From Begonia masoniana (taxonomy: Eukaryota; Streptophyta; Magnoliopsida; Cucurbitales; Begoniaceae), in contig CM039506.1 of NCBI GenBank assembly GCA_022432975.1, positions 19,066,531 to 19,130,530 on the forward strand: 64,000 bases of DNA, in the 5' to 3' direction. The notes beneath the pieces were generated by a model, which saw only the letters and a list, made by a program, of their open reading frames with translations, had not been told where the DNA came from and did not search any database. The position numbers were made by a program, and so were the translations under genes. Position 1 is the first letter of the stretch; every line of letters begins with the position of its first letter. Below, in pieces: positions 1-10,500 of the stretch.

Positions 1-2319
1 CATTAGCTTGATACGTTCAGTTGTTTTGGAACAAATCGACGGAAGTGAAGGTTCTTTTACTTCATCAAACCCATTACTAAGTCCTAATTACACGTCCATG
101 AAGCTTATGGGGTCCTCAATACACTTCGTTCTGATCACTTCAAGTTAAATCCTTGAAGGTGAAATGGATAACTTCGGTTGTAACAACAAGTCATGTAATA
201 GTGAACCTCATTATCTTGATACATTCAGTTCTTTTGGAACAAATCGATTGAAGTGAAGGTTCTTTTAATTCATCAGACGCATTACTAATTTCTAATTACG
301 CATCCATGAAGCCTATTTGGTCCTCAATACACTTCGTTCTAATCACTTTAAGTTAAAGCTTTGAAGGTGAAATGGATAACTTCGGTTGTAACAACAAGTC
401 ATGTAACAGTCAACCTCATTAGCTTGATACGTTCAGTTCTTTTGGAACAAATCGATTGAAGTGAAGGTTCTTTTAATTCATCAAACGCATAACTAAGTCC
501 TAATTACACGTCCATTAAGATTATTGGGTCCTCAATACACTTCGTTCTCATCACTTCGAGTTAAAGCCTTGAAGGTGAAATGGATAACTTCGGTTGTAAC
601 AACAAATCATGTAACAGTCAACCTTATTATCTTGATACCTTCAGTTCTTTTGGAACAAATCGATTGAAGTGAAGGTTCTTTTACTTCATCAAACGTATTA
701 CTAAGTTCTAATTACGCATCCATGAAGCTTATTTGGTTCTCAATACACTTCGTTCTGATCACTTCAAGTTAAAGCCTTGAAGGTGAAATGGATAACTTCG
801 GTTGTAACAAAAAGTCATGTAATAGTCAACCTCATTAGCTTGATACGTTCAGTTCTTTTGGAACAAATCGATTGAAGTGAAGGTTCTTTTACTTCATCAA
901 ACGCATTACTAAGTCCTATTTACGTGTCGATGAAGCTTATTGGGTCCTCAATACACTTCGTTCTCATCACTTCAAGTTAAAGCCTTGAAGGTGAAATGGA
1001 TAACTTCAGTTGTAACAACAAGTCATGTAACAGTCAACCTCATTGGCTTGATACGTTCTGTTCTTTTGAAACAAATTGATTGAAGTGAAGGTTCTTTTAC
1101 TTCATCAAACGCATTAGTAAGTCCTAATTACGAGTCCATGAAGCTTATTGGGTCCTCAATACACTTCGTTCTCATCATTTCAAGTTAAAGCTTTGAAAGT
1201 GAAATGGATATTTTCGGTTGTAACAACAAGTCATGTAGCAGTCAACCTCAATAGCGTGATACGTTCAGTTGTTTTGGAACAAATCGACTGAAGTGAAGGT
1301 TCTTTTACTTCTTCAAACGCATTACTAAGTCCTAATTACGCGTCCATGAATCTTATGGGGTCCTCAATACACTTCGTTCTTATCACTTCAAGTTAAATTT
1401 AATTCTTGAAGGTGAAATGGATAACTTCGGTTGTAACAACAAGTCATGTAACAGTCAACCTCATTATCTTGATACGTTCAGTTCTTTTGGAACAAATCGA
1501 TTGAAGTGAAGGTTCTTTTACTTCATCAAACGCATTACTAAGTTCTAATTACGCATCCATGAAGCTTATTTGGTTATCAATACTCTTCGTTCGGATCTCT
1601 TCAAGTTAAAGCCTTGAAGGTGAAATGGATAACTTCGGTTGTAACAATAAGTCATGTAACAGTCAACCTCATTAGCTTGATACGTTTAGTTCTTTTGGAA
1701 CAAATCGATTGAAGTGAAGGTTCTTTTACTTCATCAAACGCATTAATAAGTCCTAATTACGCGTCGATGAAGCTTATTGGGTCCACAATACACTTCGTTC
1801 TCATCACTTCAAGTTAAAGCCCTGAAGGTGAAATGGATAAATTCAATTGTAACAACAAGTCATGTAACAGTCAACCTCATTAGCTTGATACGTTCAGTAC
1901 TTTTGAAACAAATCGATTGAAGTGAAGGTTCTTTTACTTCATCAAACGCTTTACTAAGTCCTAATTACGCGTCCATGAATCTTATTGGGTCCTCAATACA
2001 TTTCGTTTTCATCACTTCAAGTTAAAGCCTTGAAGGTGAAATGGATAACTTCGGTTGTAACAGCAAGTCATGTAACAGTCAACCTCGTTAGCTTGATACG
2101 TTCAGATGTTTTGGGACAAATCGATTGAAGTGAAGGTTCTTTTACTTTATCAAACGCATTACTAAGTCCTAATTACATGTCCATTAAGATTATTGGGTCC
2201 TCAATACACTTCTTTCTCATCACTTCGAGTTAAAGCCTTGAAGGTGAAATGGATAACTTTGGTTGTAACAACAAGTCATGTAACAGTCAACCTCATTATC
2301 TTGATACTTTCAGTTCTTT
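1..2319 (+). repeat. 208-bp satellite array, block 1 (subfamily A)
   Basis: About eleven head-to-tail satellite monomers that recur every 208 bp, recognisable by AAGCTTATTGGGTCCTC, GATAACTTCGGTTGTAACAA and GGAACAAATCGATTG. Monomers here differ by scattered substitutions and carry diagnostic variants such as ATTATCTTGAT, GCGTGATAC and CGTTCGGATC in a set order. The block is cut at 2319 by element E1 and continues in the same phase at 7522. Short ORFs in it are frame accidents, because 208 is not a multiple of three. No gene is seen. Confidence 0.97.
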
Positions 2320-3490
2320 TGATGCGAACCTCGGATCGAAAGGACCCGGGACCCGACAACAACGCGGAATAATTCAAAGGAACGCCTTTTCGATTCAAGA
2401 ACAAAGTAAGGAACTAAGACCCAAATCGAATAATTCGATAGAACCCTAGTTATCAAAACAGGAGCTTGACCCGAGCCACACCTGTTGGCTGAACCAAAAC
2501 TATCAAAACAGGAGCTTGACCCAGACCAAACTCGTTGGTAAGAACCAAAGCTATCAAGCGAGACTCTTCAAGCGTGACTTGAAGAAGATCGTTGTTCTTC
2601 GCAAAGAACCAAAGAGAAATCCTCTCTAAAAAAACTCTCAATTTTTAATTCAAACTTGTTCTTCCTATTAAATCAAATAGTTTGCCATTAAATAGGGTAC
2701 ACATTAAAATTATACTAATTAATTAAAAAAAAACGAAAATTAAATAAAATAACTAATAAAATAGTGAGATAATGATCCTTGGCATGATCAGATATCATCT
2801 CACGTTTGAATATGATTTGAATTGATTTGAGTAGATTCTGTCGGATAAGATCTCTCATACGTGATTTGTTGGAATTTGCATGTTCTTCGCATGTGACTTT
2901 TTAATTCCTCGGATATGCATGTGCTTGGCGCATGTCCTCTTTAATTCCTACATGTGCATGTGCATGGCACATGTGTTTTAATTCTTACATGTGCATGTGC
3001 GTCACATCCTCCCAAATCTTCATGCATCTTTAGCCTTCCTTGCTTCAAAAGATCTTCCAATAATTTTGGGCTTCTTGCTCTTGTCATTGGGCCTGCCGTA
3101 TCAATAATTGGATCTTTGTTCTTGGGCTTTGACTTGGTCTCAATTTGGATCACATCATAAATCAAGTCATGTGGATCTTTATCTCTTTCCAACCCACGTG
3201 AATCTTTATCTCTTTGTACTTTGTGTGGATCTCTACCCTTCTCTCTCCAATCCGTTGGTATTTGTGGAGCCCAACTTTGCGCCTTATTGGGCTTCTTTTG
3301 CCAATTTTGTGGGGCCCAGTTCCATGCTACAAAACTTTTCATTTTTATAGTCTTGTGCTTTTGTTGTGATGGCTCTTTTCCTCGGGCTTCCAAGACTAAA
3401 CTATGTGAAGTTTTGTTCGTTGGACCTCCTTTATCTTCTAATAGATCATGGTCCTTGACAATGAGATTTATCGCTCCTCAGTTCACATCA
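2320..3490 (-). repeat. E1 3' LTR (left copy)
   Basis: On the minus strand it begins TGATGTGAAC directly after the polypurine tract and ends GGTTCGCATCA. It contains a tandem pair of about 50 bp near 2451-2550 (each with ATCAAAACAGGAGCTTGACC) and about four imperfect 35-bp units rich in ATGTGCATGTG at 2875-3005. An open frame on the minus strand (2941-3393) encodes a GPMTRAR-like motif, the kind of tail found after integrase in relatives, but here it is not joined to the internal ORF, which stops at 3478. Confidence 0.95.
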
Positions 3491-5511
3491 TTCCCTCCCC
3501 TTTCGAAAAGATTCGTCCTCGAATCTCCTACATCATATAAAAATAAGTTAGTAAAATAAAAATATGTGCTTACATTACCGTATTCACTCGGTAGGTTGAT
3601 CTTGTAAGCGATGTCGTTGATGCACTCTAAAACTTGGAAAGGATCATCTCCTCGAGGTTGTAGCTTGTTGTTCCGTGTGTTCAGAAACCTTTCTTTTTGT
3701 AGACGTAGCCCAACCAAATCTCCGGGTTTAAAAATAAGTCTTACCATTGAATGAAATTTCTTAGCAAATTCGTCTTTTTTACGTTCATGCACAAGAACAA
3801 ACTTATTAGTTAACGAAGTTAATAATTTTAACGGATTTAATAGATTAAAATCTTCAATAATATCAAACAGTGAATAATATCGAATAGAAATAAACTCCCT
3901 TAAAATGCTAAAATCAGATTTGAAACTCGCAAAATATGTATCTACAATTTTGTCAGAAACCAAGTTGTATGCAAAGTAATCAATGACAAATTTTTCAATA
4001 AAATAATGTTGCATATTATCTATTAACCTTAAACATATAATAGATGGTGCAATATAAAAATCATATGGTCTTACCAACCACTCAAACCTATTTGATGTTT
4101 CCGGTCGACTTGTAACTAGCGTACTCGGTACGAGGTTTTTATGCTTCTCAATCTCTCTCAAAGGAGAAATTTCTCTTCGAAACTCCTCGGGAATTTCATA
4201 TTTATTTTTCTGCAAAAGAAAAGAAACAACACTTGGAAGAAAACTTGGTAAGTCGTTAGATGATAAATAAACATATTTATATAAAAGTAAAATCATCTCA
4301 CGCTTATCATCACTTTTGTTCATCAACACAATTTGTTTATCACTCGACTTTTGTTCACTCTCTCCCTCGGTTTTTATCTCTTTTCCCTCGATTTTTCTCT
4401 CTTCCTCCCTCGTTTTTTCTTCCCTCTTTGTACTCTTTTCAACTATTTTTCTTTCTCCACTTTCTTTTTCTATTTTGGCCTCTTTTTCAACTAATTTCTT
4501 TTCACCTTTTTCTTTCTCTCTCTCGTCCTTTATGATTTGAAATTCCTTCGTGATCCTCTCTTGATCTTCAATTGCCTCCCACGACTTTAATGGTGTAAGG
4601 ATCATAGGTCTTCCATTGTTAACCAATGCATACTCGTTCTTTGATTTATCGGTCTTGAATTTTTGTGAAAATACATTAGTAGCAACGATTTTGCTCTTAG
4701 GATCCTGTCTCGGTTTCAGATTTTCATCCTCCCAATTTGATTTCCATGATGAATTCAAAGTTGATCCCATCTTAGAATTCCGTTTTGCTCTTAGTTGCCG
4801 TTCGATATTGATTGATTTGTGAAGCAATTCTTCTAAGTCCACATGATGTTGTAGATCTATGACATCCGCTATCTCTCTATTTAGTCCTCTAACAAATCGA
4901 GTCATTGTTTCTTCGTCGTCTTCCTCCACATTAGCTCTTTTCATAGCTATTTTCATCTCTTTATAATAATCTTCCACGCTTTTATAACCTTGAGTCAAGT
5001 TTTGGAGTTTTCGACACAAATCTCTATAATACTGTGATGGAACAAATCTTTTTCGCATGAGTGCCTTCATGTCCTTCCATGTCTGAACTTGTGACACACC
5101 ATACCTTCTTCGGTACTTTACTAGTTCATCCCACCAATTGTTAGCGTAGTCCGTGAACTTCATTGTCACCAATTTAAGTTTCTTTTCCTCTGTGTAGTTT
5201 TGGTATTCAAACAATAGGTCCACCTTTCTTTCCCATTCCAAATACACCTCGGGATCACTTTTCCCTTGGAAAGAAGGAATATTTACCTTGATGTTACTTA
5301 GATCATCATCTCCTCGATACGACCTATCATTTCTTTCCTTTTGATAATATCCATTATACTCTTTAAATTCTACATCAAAATCCTTCATTTGCCGCATATG
5401 ACTAGGGAATGGAGATTCCAATCGGTCCATCCTCGTATTTAAAGCCTTGAAATTTTCTAGCATGGCTTTCATGAACAACTTTAAGTCAACATCGTTGTGT
5501 TCTCCACTCAT
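3478..5511 (-). CDS. E1 Gag fused to internally deleted Pol, single open frame
   Basis: An ATG at 5511 opens a 677-residue frame that stays open to a TGA at 3478-3480, 11 to 13 bases inside the 3' LTR. A longer reading from a TTG at 5580 adds only a hydrophobic stretch from A/T-rich leader and is not accepted. Residues about 85-240 are a retrotransposon Gag domain (YLEWERKVD, TWKDMKALMRKRF, FVRGLNREIADV). Residues about 292-410 match the lysine/glutamate-rich linker that follows protease in E3, so the CCHC knuckle and protease are missing. Residues about 440-540 are a worn RT piece, with YFDD replaced by YFAY. Residues about 540-677 match the integrase C-terminal end (KPGDLV, PRGDDPFQVLE). 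All three deletions preserve frame. Gag may package RNA; the Pol pieces cannot be catalytic. Whether the whole chain is made is unknown. Confidence 0.88.
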   Translation of the reverse strand: MSGEHNDVDLKLFMKAMLENFKALNTRMDRLESPFPSHMRQMKDFDVEFKEYNGYYQKERNDRSYRGDDDLSNIKVNIPSFQGKSDPEVYLEWERKVDLLFEYQNYTEEKKLKLVTMKFTDYANNWWDELVKYRRRYGVSQVQTWKDMKALMRKRFVPSQYYRDLCRKLQNLTQGYKSVEDYYKEMKIAMKRANVEEDDEETMTRFVRGLNREIADVIDLQHHVDLEELLHKSINIERQLRAKRNSKMGSTLNSSWKSNWEDENLKPRQDPKSKIVATNVFSQKFKTDKSKNEYALVNNGRPMILTPLKSWEAIEDQERITKEFQIIKDEREKEKGEKKLVEKEAKIEKESGERKIVEKSTKREEKTREEERKIEGKEIKTEGESEQKSSDKQIVLMNKSDDKREMILLLYKYVYLSSNDLPSFLPSVVSFLLQKNKYEIPEEFRREISPLREIEKHKNLVPSTLVTSRPETSNRFEWLVRPYDFYIAPSIICLRLIDNMQHYFIEKFVIDYFAYNLVSDKIVDTYFASFKSDFSILREFISIRYYSLFDIIEDFNLLNPLKLLTSLTNKFVLVHERKKDEFAKKFHSMVRLIFKPGDLVGLRLQKERFLNTRNNKLQPRGDDPFQVLECINDIAYKINLPSEYGNVSTYFYFTNLFLYDVGDSRTNLFERGGNDVN
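3491..3503 (-). other. E1 polypurine tract
   Basis: The minus strand reads AAAGGGGAGGGAA immediately before the TG of the 3' LTR, the normal place for the plus-strand primer of an LTR retrotransposon. The same purines are codons of the internal ORF (Arg-Gly-Gly-Asn near its end). E2 and E3 carry the near-identical tract AGAGGGAGGGAA in the same position. Confidence 0.92.
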
Positions 5512-6214
5512 GATATTTTTTTTTTCGACCACAATAAGAAAATAAAAGAAAATAGTTAGAAGTAAAAGAAAAATAATCAAGTAATGGACCTTACCTCTCC
5601 CTCACGTGTTTGCTCTCGATGGATATCACTCCACTCGTGTTTCGCTCAAAAATTAAGGCTTTTTCTATAATAGTCTCACCCTCTTGCCTTTTACCTCTAG
5701 ATCTCCCTTCTAGTTCTTTACGTAAGAACTTGATCGATGGTAAATATTCAACAAGCCAAACTATAAAAAATCAAACTTTAAAGCTTAAAAGTTCAAACTT
5801 GTAAAGATGGCTAAATCAAGGGTATGATTGAAATAAGACAAAACTTTGGATGATGACAATCTTTCAAATGAAGATTCAACAATATGAACCTTCAAGGAAT
5901 AAATTTGGATAAAGACAATATTTCGAATGAAGATTCAATAATTTGAATTTTCAAAGAACAATTATCTACGAATTTAAGAACGAATTTTTGAATTTAAAAG
6001 GGCTAGAAATTTCAAAATCTCTAGAACAAAATTTCGATTTTTTTTTTTTTTTTAACTTCTCACAACTCCTTTTTTTTTTGACTTTTGACAACAACTCTCT
6101 TTTTTTTTTTTGACTTTTGACAATTTTTTTTTGTACTCTTCGAATTTCAAGAGGAGAAATTCACAAAAAGAAAAAAAATTGATGATAAAAATCGAGACTT
6201 GATAATAAAGACGG

Positions 6215-6245
<31 letters not shown>

Positions 6246-6337
6246 GTGCTTTTTTTGAGTACTAGGACGAATAGAATAAGATGAAGAGAATATTGATAAC
6301 AAAAATTAAAGATAGCTTCTTGAATCAAGGAGCCGAA
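5512..6337 (-). other. E1 5' leader between primer site and gag
   Basis: About 0.8 kb without a convincing gene. On the minus strand it is A-rich, with several A runs (the longest, 29 bases, at 6217-6245) and repeated pieces such as TTGTCAAAAGTC near 6080-6125. Two similar sentences of about 80 bp containing TTCGAATGAAGATTCAA recur at 5855-5950. It is the normal place for the 5' untranslated and packaging region. An A-rich leader is relevant because E3 ends in a far longer homopolymer tract at the equivalent side. Confidence 0.7.
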
Positions 6338-6349
6338 GCTCTGATACCA
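6338..6349 (-). promoter_or_regulatory. E1 primer-binding site (initiator Met tRNA type)
   Basis: The minus strand reads TGGTATCAGAGC two bases after the 5' LTR end (CA at 6353-6352). This is the standard plant primer site complementary to the 3' end of initiator methionine tRNA. It fixes element orientation as minus. Confidence 0.93.
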
Positions 6350-6351
6350 AC

Positions 6352-7521
6352 TGATGCGAACCTCGGATCGAAAGGACCCGGGACCCGACAACAACGCGGA
6401 ATAATTCAAAGGAACGCCTTTTCGATTCAAGAACAAAGTAAGGAACTAAGACCCAAATCGAATAATTCGATAGAACCCTAGTTATCAAAACAGGAGCTTG
6501 ACCCGAGCCATACCTGTTGGCTGAACCAAAACTATCAAAACAGGAGCTTGACCCAGACCAAACTCGTTGGTAAGAACCAAAGCTATCAAGCGAGATTCTT
6601 CAAGCGTGACTTGAAGAAGATCGTTGTTCTTCGCAAAGAACCAAAGAGAAATCCTCTCTAAAAAAACTCTCAATTTTTAATTCAAACTTGTTCTTCCTAT
6701 TAAATCAAATAGTTTGTCATTAAATAGGCTACACATTAAAATTAAACTAATTAATTAAAAAAAACGAAAATTAAATAAAATAACTAATAAAATAGTGAGA
6801 TAATGATCCTTGGCATGATCAGATATCATCTCACGTTTGAATATGATTTGAATTGATTTGAGTAGATTCTGTCGGATAAGATCTCTCATACGTGATTTGT
6901 TGGAATTTGCATGTGCTTCGCATGTGACTTTTTAATTCCTCGGATATGCATGTGCTTGGCGCATGTCCTCTTTAATTCCTACATGTGCATGTGCATGGCA
7001 CATGTGTTTTAATTCTTACATGTGCATGTGCGTCACATCCTCCCAAATCTTCATGCATCTTTAGCCTTCCTTGCTTCAAAAGATCTTCCAATAATTTTGG
7101 GCTTCTTGCTCTTGTCATTGGGCCTGCCGTATCAATAATTGGATCTTTGTTCTTGGGCTTTGACTTGGTCTCAATTTGGATCACATCATAAATCAAGTCA
7201 TGTGGATCTTTATCTCTTTCCAACCCACGTGAATCTTTATCTCTTTGTACTTTGTGTGGATCTCTACCCTTCTCTCTCCAATCCGTTGGTATTTGTGGAG
7301 CCCAACTTTGCGCCTTATTGGGCTTCTTTTGCCAATTTTGTGGGGCCCAGTTCCATGCTACAAAACTTTTCATTTTTATAGTCTTGTGCTTTTGTTGTGA
7401 TGGCTCTTTTCCTCGGGCTTCCAAGACTAAACTATGTGAAGCTTTGTTCGTTGGACCTCCTTTATCTTCTAATAGATCATGGTCCTTGACAATGAGATTT
7501 ATCGCTCCTCGGTTCACATCA
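6352..7521 (-). repeat. E1 5' LTR (right copy)
   Basis: Nearly identical to 2320-3490. It should hold the promoter of the element; the A/T-rich part around 6700-6800 is a possible core promoter but no box is certain. Its minus-strand open frame (6972-7517) runs almost the whole of one side and encodes a GPMTRAR-like motif. It lacks an ATG at its beginning (the apparent start is GTG), so independent expression is doubtful. Confidence 0.95.
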
Positions 7522-10500
7522 TCTTTTGGAACAAATCGATTGAAGTGAAGGTTCTTTTACTTCATCAAACGCATTACTAAGTTCTAATTACGCGTCCATG
7601 AAGCTTATTTGGTCCTCAATACACTTCGTTCTCATCACTTCAAGTTAAAGCCTTGAAGGTGAAATGGATAACTTCAGTTGTAACAACAAGTCATGTAACA
7701 GTCAACCTCATTGGCTTGATACGTTCTGTTCTTTTGAAACAAATTGATTGAAGTGAAGGTTCTTTTACTTCATCAAACGCATTAGTAAGTCCTAATTACG
7801 AGTCCATGAAGCTTATTGGGTCCTCAATACCCTTCGTTCTCATCATTTCAAGTTAAAGCCTTGAAGGTCAAATGGATAACTTCGGTTGTAACAACAAGTC
7901 ATGTAACAGTCAACCTCATTATCTTGATACGTTCAGTTCTTTTGGAACAAATCGATTGAAGTGAAGGTTCTTTTACTTCATCAAACGCATTACTAAGTTC
8001 TAATTACGCATCCATGAAGCTTATTTGGTCATCAATACACTTCGTTCGGATCTCTTCAAGTTAAAGCCTTGAAGGTGAAATGGATAACTTCGGTTGTAAC
8101 AATAAGTCATGTAACACTCAACCTCATTAGCTTGATACGTTTAGTTGTTTTGGAACAAATCGATTGAAGTGAAGGTTCTTTTACTTCATCAAACGCATTA
8201 ATAAGTCCTAATTACGCGTCGATGAAGCTTATTGGGTCCACAATACACTTCGTTCTCATCACTTCGAGTTAAAACCCTGAAGGTGAAATGGATAAATTCA
8301 ATTGTAACAACAAGTCATGTAACAGTCAACCTCATTAGCTTGATACGTTCAGTACTTTTGAAACAAATCGATTGAAGTGAAGGTTCTTTTACTTCATCAA
8401 ACACATTAGTAAGTCCTAATTACGAGTCCATGAAGCTTATTGGGTCCTCAATACACTTCGTTCTCATCATTTCAAGTTAAAGCTTTGAAGGTGAAATGGA
8501 TAACTTCGGTTGTAACAACAAGTCATGTAACAGTCAACCACATTAGCTTGATACGTTCAATTCTTTTGGAACAAATCGATTGAAGTGAAGGTTCTTTTAC
8601 ATCATCAAACGCATTACTAAGTCCTATTTCCGCGTCGATGAAGCTTATTGGGTCCTCGATACACTTCGTTCTCATCACTTCAAGTTAAAGCCTTGAAGGT
8701 GAAATGGATAACTTCAGTTGTAACAAGAAGTCATGTAACAGTCAACCTCATTGGCTTGATACGTTCAGTTCTTTTGAAACAAATCGATTGAAGTGAAGGT
8801 TCTTTTACTTCATCAAACGCATTAGTAAGTCCTAATTGCGAGTCCATGAAGCTTATTGGGTCCTCAATACCCTTCGTTCTCATCATTTCAAGTTAAAGCT
8901 TTGAAGGTGAAATGGATAACTTCGGTTGTAACAACAAGTCATGTAACAGTCAACCTCATTAGCGTGATACATTCAGTTGTTTTGGAACAAGTCGACTGAA
9001 GTGAAGGTTCTTTTACTTCTTCAAACGAATTATTAAGTCCTAATTACGCTTCCATGAATCTTATGGGTCCTCAATACACTTCGTTCTGATCACTTCAAAT
9101 TAAAGCCTTGAAGGTGAAATGGATAACTTCGGTTGTAACAACAAGTCATGTAACAGTCAAACTCATTATCTTGATACGTTCAGTTCTTTTGGAACAAATC
9201 GATTGAAGTGAAGGTTCTTTTACTTCATCAAACGCATTACTAAGTTCTAATTACGCATCCATGAAGCTTATTTGGTCTTCAATACACTTCGTTCGGATCA
9301 CTTCAAGTTAAAGCCTTGAAGGTGAAATGGATAACTTCGGTTGTAACAACAAGTCATGTAACAGTCAACCTCATTAGCTTGATACGTTTAGTTCTTTTGG
9401 AACAAATCGATTGAAGAGAAGGTTCTTTTACTTCATCAAACGCATTACTAAGTCCTAATTACGTGTCGATGAAGATTATTGGGTCCTCAATACACTTCGT
9501 TCTCATCACTTCAAGTTAAAGCCCTGAAGGTGAAATGAATAACTTCAATTGTAACAACAAGTCATATAACAGTCAACCTCATTAGCTTGATACGTTCAGT
9601 ACTTTTGAAACAAATCGATTGAAGTGAAGGTTCTTTTATTTCATGAAACGCATTACTAAATCCTAATTACGCGTCCATGAAGCTTATTGGGTCCTCAATA
9701 CACTTCGTTCTCATCACTTCAAGTTAAAGCCTTGAATGTGAAATGGATAACTTCGGTTGTAACAACAAGTCATGTAACAGTCAACCTCATTAGCTTCATA
9801 CGTTATGTTCTTTTGGAACAAATCGATTGAAGTGATGGTTATTTTACTTAATCAAACGCATTACTAAGTCCTACTTACGCGTCCTTGAAGCTTATTGGGT
9901 CCTCAAAACACTTCGTTCTCATCACTTCAAGTTAAAGCATTGAAGGTGAAATGGACAACTTCGGTTGTAACAACAAGTCATGTAACAGTCAACCTCGTTA
10001 GCTTGATACGTTAAAATGTTTTGGAACAAATCGATTGAAGTGAAGGTTCTTTTAATTCATCAAATGCATTACTAAGTCCTATTACACGTCCATTAAGATT
10101 ATTGGGTCCTCAATACACTTCGTTCTCATCACTTCGAGTTAAAGCCTTGAAGGTGAAATGGATAACTTTGGTTGTAACAAGAAGTCATGTAACAGTCAAC
10201 CTCATTATCTTGATACTTTCAGTTCTTTTGGAACAAATCGATTGAAGTGAAGGTTCTTTTACTTCATGAAACGCATTACTAAGTTCTAATTACGCATCTA
10301 TGAAGCTTATTTGGTTCTCAATACACTTTGTTCTGATCACTTCAAGTTAAAGCCTTGAAGGTGAAATGTATAACTTCGGTTGTAACAACAAGTCATGTAA
10401 CAGTCAACCTCATTAGCTTGATATGTTCAGTTCTTTTGGAACAAATCGATTGAAGTGAAGGTTCTTTTACTTCATCAAACGCATTACTAAGTCCTATTTA

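Larger units (their letters stand above)
2320..7521 (-). mobile_element. E1: complete non-autonomous Ty3/gypsy-type LTR retrotransposon
   Basis: A full 5.2-kb insertion on the minus strand. Two direct repeats of 1171 and 1170 bp with TG...CA ends (2320-3490 and 6352-7521) bound an internal region of about 2.86 kb. A 5-bp target duplication TCTTT lies at 2315-2319 and 7522-7526. The primer-binding site and polypurine tract are in the expected places. By eye the LTRs differ by 8 substitutions and one A-run indel, so the insertion is young. The only long internal ORF has Gag plus degenerate Pol remnants and no usable protease, reverse transcriptase or integrase, so movement would need proteins supplied by a relative. 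E3 in this window has a similar LTR layout and homologous protein and is a plausible type of donor. This architecture resembles TR-GAG elements with extra Pol residue. Confidence 0.95.

Noticed and set aside
2941..3559. Plus-strand ORFs of 68 to 112 residues over the E1 LTR
   Set aside because: They lie opposite the minus-strand frame that encodes the GPMTRAR motif, repeat identically in both LTRs and match no family.
5512..5580. Hydrophobic N-terminal extension of the E1 ORF as a signal peptide
   Set aside because: It needs a TTG start in A/T-rich leader; the ATG at 5511 gives a normal Gag N-terminus.
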